Source: JBAZOJ01 sp041648755 (GTDB lineage Bacteria > Planctomycetota > B143-G9). Taken from it: 7,062 bases of DNA. The DNA is taken from contig JBAZOJ010000194.1 in NCBI GenBank assembly GCA_041648755.1, positions 1-7,062 of the forward strand, read 5' to 3'. Below are positions 6,201 to 7,062 of the stretch, piece by piece. The position numbers and the translations under genes were made by a program. The number at the start of each line of letters is the position of its first letter. Position 1 is the stretch's first letter. The notes below the pieces were generated by a model. That model was given only the letters and a program-made list of their open reading frames with translations, did no database searches and was not told where the DNA came from.

Positions 6201-7062
6201 ATCGGTGATCATCTGCGGGAGAAGGTAGTAGGTCTTTACGACCATCTTGTCACCATCGAGGTAGTCCACCCGGTAGGGGCAGTCACGGAAGGAAACGGCG
6301 AAGTCAAGCGAAGTGGGCGGGGCGCCAAATACAAACGAATGTTCGGAGACCCGCGTAAACCCATCGGCAGACGGACGCCACGAGTACACGGTAAGGAAGG
6401 GCTTGAGGGCGTCGTATTCCGCGTCGGTCAACTGGTATGTATCGTTGCCGTCGGTCATAGCGAAGTTGCGGATCTGCTCCACAGAGCGAAGGGGGGTGTA
6501 AGTGCCCGTCGAGAAGCGCGCCATCGCGATGGGGTCGATTACATGCTCAAAGCGGGCTTTCAGGGCCGCGCGGTCGTCAGAGGAAAGCGATGCGACATCT
6601 ATGCGGAAGACGGCCAGATAGAGGCCGCGCAGAATCAGCGGGGTTACGGAATTGAGGTTGATCTTCCCCTGTTCATCCTCTACCTCAACGCTTACAGAGA
6701 GCGTGTCGCCGTTGGGCAGGACGGGAGGGATTGCAGCGTCGAGCTCAGCGGAGGGGACGACCAGCTCGGGATGAGCGTCGTAATCGGGGGTGGTGTAGGG
6801 GACGAGGTTGGCCGCGTTGGTCGGGGTGGGCGTGGGAGAAAGCGTGGGCGGGGGATAGGTTGCGCGGAATTCATTCTCGTAACTCCCCCGCCGGAGCTGG
6901 CCCTTGGCCATTTCCAGCGCGGAAACGGCAAAACGCCTTGCGGTCTCCTGGTCGAGGGTGCGCGCGGAGCTTGTCTCGTTCGAACGGCTGATGTAGGCGA
7001 GGGGCAGGGCGATAGCGAGTATGCCTGCGAGAATCAGCACGACCATCACCAGCGCGACGCCG
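3246..7062 (-). CDS. Giant GspK-like pseudopilin with LamG-like domain and repeat modules (5' end beyond window)
   Basis: The frame is open from the window edge to TGA at 3248-3246. The GTG/ATG near 7049 lies inside the hydrophobic helix and is not the start; the paralogue shows that about 16 leader residues lie outside. Numbering from the first complete codon (Gly, 7061-7059), 1271 residues are visible. GVALVMVVLILAGILAIAL (1-19) is a prepilin-like helix without Glu5. A Pro/Thr linker is at 69-82. GspK-type motifs are DEQGKINLN (129-137), PLRSVEQIRNF (190-200), LKPFLTVYS (219-227) and VNINNAP (320-326). A LamG/concanavalin-like domain spans about 653-775. Copies of a ~70-residue module lie at about 781-850, 985-1052 and 1059-1129, and 140 unassigned residues complete the protein. 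GspK is usually around 300-350 residues, so this is nearly four times the normal size. Known GspK caps the pseudopilus tip with I and J; a ligand-binding tip role is inferred from the added domains and the adjacent J-like gene. Confidence 0.94.
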   Translation of the reverse strand, partial: GVALVMVVLILAGILAIALPLAYISRSNETSSARTLDQETARRFAVSALEMAKGQLRRGSYENEFRATYPPPTLSPTPTPTNAANLVPYTTPDYDAHPELVVPSAELDAAIPPVLPNGDTLSVSVEVEDEQGKINLNSVTPLILRGLYLAVFRIDVASLSSDDRAALKARFEHVIDPIAMARFSTGTYTPLRSVEQIRNFAMTDGNDTYQLTDAEYDALKPFLTVYSWRPSADGFTRVSEHSFVFGAPPTSLDFAVSFRDCPYRVDYLDGDKMVVKTYYLLPQMITDAVTGLVSYFVTVPEAPPSNCYYAAFTREEFHPVNINNAPFTVLLAFCLAPLDIDDPKFSLSDAIADAKGMKAVGRVRNITSTTGGYTLELIPDSDDFTFKVPSLVACGQSYFSVSYDSATTLKSSDDLSGLIASDQRPLDISTVVLGYNNLFTTAEQTEVPPFATYLAQANRALFTRVSYDIYTLRSECSLQSPEGLEKAHWLVTEVVNVGGPRLDDTAPLSFDNLTDFGGSFGTTNSSVSFAGPQKREITASWAIDNAPGASGFLETAPPSFWLSPDIQLDLPFSDGSGTYAWFGVRSNTSSASMNQSAMHIAGWFANALEAHPTSRKVLAYSRASSRRSFFSERDDQSILADDIGPTYVDIVPGNDCFAVGGWFKAQGWDPSSDTTMHRLFGVQPATAGVTGSTQLYIQNGLLTLRVEDDNGVAGTFSYRLTAQNFPRETWMYIVCHIGGNQPGQCSIFVDNRPVLLEYSTSASRSDGYCIGLTGKWPCTFPVITADVDADPATLDVDSTEGYPDTGYMRVEDEVIFYGAKTATSFLSLRREIGGTKPSLLPVGTKILPAAIIAGGFDSAFWHGGTPKVGDEVTLLSYTASSKDRVFRKSGRDPQKMTLDMDSVFDQGPGAYAHVFCAPKNAAFSTTLPLDENVFVFCGTSSTTTSGDPETGKVQVFFFSAPGKDDGFVGDSGFEFIAKPKNPPCRITDNIDPTTTEIYLSYSISDAISFLVQVDDEIIGISKLNGVYSPAQRGMLGTTPAAHKAGTWALPLDWFSVAPLPVDLDANTTSYLDPTNALAYNRCSRIDDEIVRISYEYLPAEKIYVYKFARGVFGSVPAAHTAGTLAVQFPCLAPSVYDFDDKNGTQTNYFEFRRNRPGARLLGLTWSELLPADPYVLLHFWADVADDRDFVREPVSPNVFHFTSKSTDFSISRGSEPVITDNYTIRVMNEYLRGAWLPNDPTRHSWKLLPQVDKIDLWVQEPDIVFEHTERP
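3675..3887 (-). repeat. Shared module, third copy in the GspK-like protein
   Basis: Residues about 1059-1129 run from LPVDLDANTTSYLDPTNA through RIDDEIVRISYEYL to FARGVFGSVPAAHTAGT and VQFP. Together with the copy in the GspJ-like protein this is the clearest form of the closing motif (RG..G...AAHTAGT, then FP). It follows the second copy after only about six residues. Confidence 0.75.
3906..4109 (-). repeat. Shared module, second copy in the GspK-like protein
   Basis: Residues about 985-1052 run from RITDNIDPTTTEIYLS through VQVDDEIIGISKLNG to AQRGMLGTTPAAHKAGT and LPLD. The DDEI core and the RG.(L/F)G..PAAH.AGT end match the third copy closely, so the two look like a tandem duplication within the gene. 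Confidence 0.75.
4512..4721 (-). repeat. Shared module, first and most diverged copy in the GspK-like protein
   Basis: Residues about 781-850 run from PVITADVDADPATLDVDSTE through MRVEDEVIFYGAKTATSF to RREIGGTKPSLLPVGTKILP. The central (V/I).DE(V/I)I is kept, as is the spacing to the closing G(T/S)..., but the His of the AHTAG element is lost. It directly follows the LamG-like domain and is separated from the second copy by about 135 residues of unassigned sequence. Confidence 0.55.
4737..5105 (-). other. LamG/concanavalin-like domain coding segment
   Basis: Residues about 653-775 of the GspK-like protein follow the pattern of LamG-like jelly-roll domains. FAVGGWFKAQGW corresponds to the opening 'f.hs.Whk' strand. 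QLYIQNGLLTLRVEDDNG corresponds to the strand pair with 'l.h.nG.L'. NFPRETWMYIVCHIGG matches the 'W.hh.h..' strand, and CSIFVDNRPVLLE the 'h.lYVDG' strand. These domains in bacteria often bind glycans or other surface ligands, but the fold alone does not identify a ligand. Confidence 0.7.
6357..7061 (-). repeat. Paralogous N-terminal block of the GspK-like genes, copy 2
   Basis: This is the counterpart of 1234-1938 in the upstream GspK-like gene, of equal length (705 bases) with no insertion or deletion. After the shared SWRPSADGF motif the two proteins continue as homologues with indels and much lower identity. Confidence 0.85.

Noticed and set aside
7044..7049. GTG/ATG at 7049-7044 as the start of the first K-like gene
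   Set aside because: It falls inside the hydrophobic helix. The frame continues upstream as GVAL, and the paralogue starts 16 residues before that Gly, so the true start is beyond the window.

Overview
The window carries three protein-coding genes, all on the minus strand (transcription runs from high to low coordinates), filling almost all of its 7062 bases. No RNA gene, insertion sequence, phage gene or CRISPR array was seen. The GC-rich composition, Pro/Thr linkers, LamG-type domain and very large pseudopilin-like proteins suggest a bacterium outside the well-studied Proteobacteria. Planctomycetes/Hydrogenedentes-type or other poorly cultured phyla would fit, but this is an inference and no taxonomic marker is present.

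In transcription order: (1) 7062-3246, a giant GspK-like pseudopilin whose first codons lie outside the window; at least 1271 residues are visible. It has a class III (prepilin-type) N-terminus without Glu5, a Pro/Thr linker, a GspK-like core, a LamG/concanavalin-like domain, three copies of a ~70-residue module, and an unassigned C-terminal region. (2) 3249-2107, a 380-residue GspJ-like pseudopilin with a canonical prepilin N-terminus including Glu5. It has two tandem Asp-rich, calcium-loop-like repeats and one further copy of the same ~70-residue module near its C-terminus. Its ATG overlaps the stop of gene 1 (ATGA). (3) 1983-1, a second giant GspK-like protein, paralogous to gene 1. It is open for all 661 codons to the window edge, so its C-terminus is missing.

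The order K-J-K, the overlap, and the module shared by K and J suggest that these proteins are made together and assembled together. By analogy with the GspI-J-K tip of type II secretion pseudopili, they may form an enlarged, possibly adhesive or ligand-binding tip on a pseudopilus or pilus-like fibre. The motifs and the paralogy are read directly from the sequence. The tip and binding roles are inference.

The two K-like proteins align without gaps over 235 codons at the N-terminus (188 of 235 identical by hand count). Beyond that they are clearly homologous but much more diverged, so a conserved assembly end is joined to a variable distal part. The only intergenic stretch is 123 bases (1984-2106). 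It holds a ribosome binding site, a weak -10-like element and no convincing terminator.
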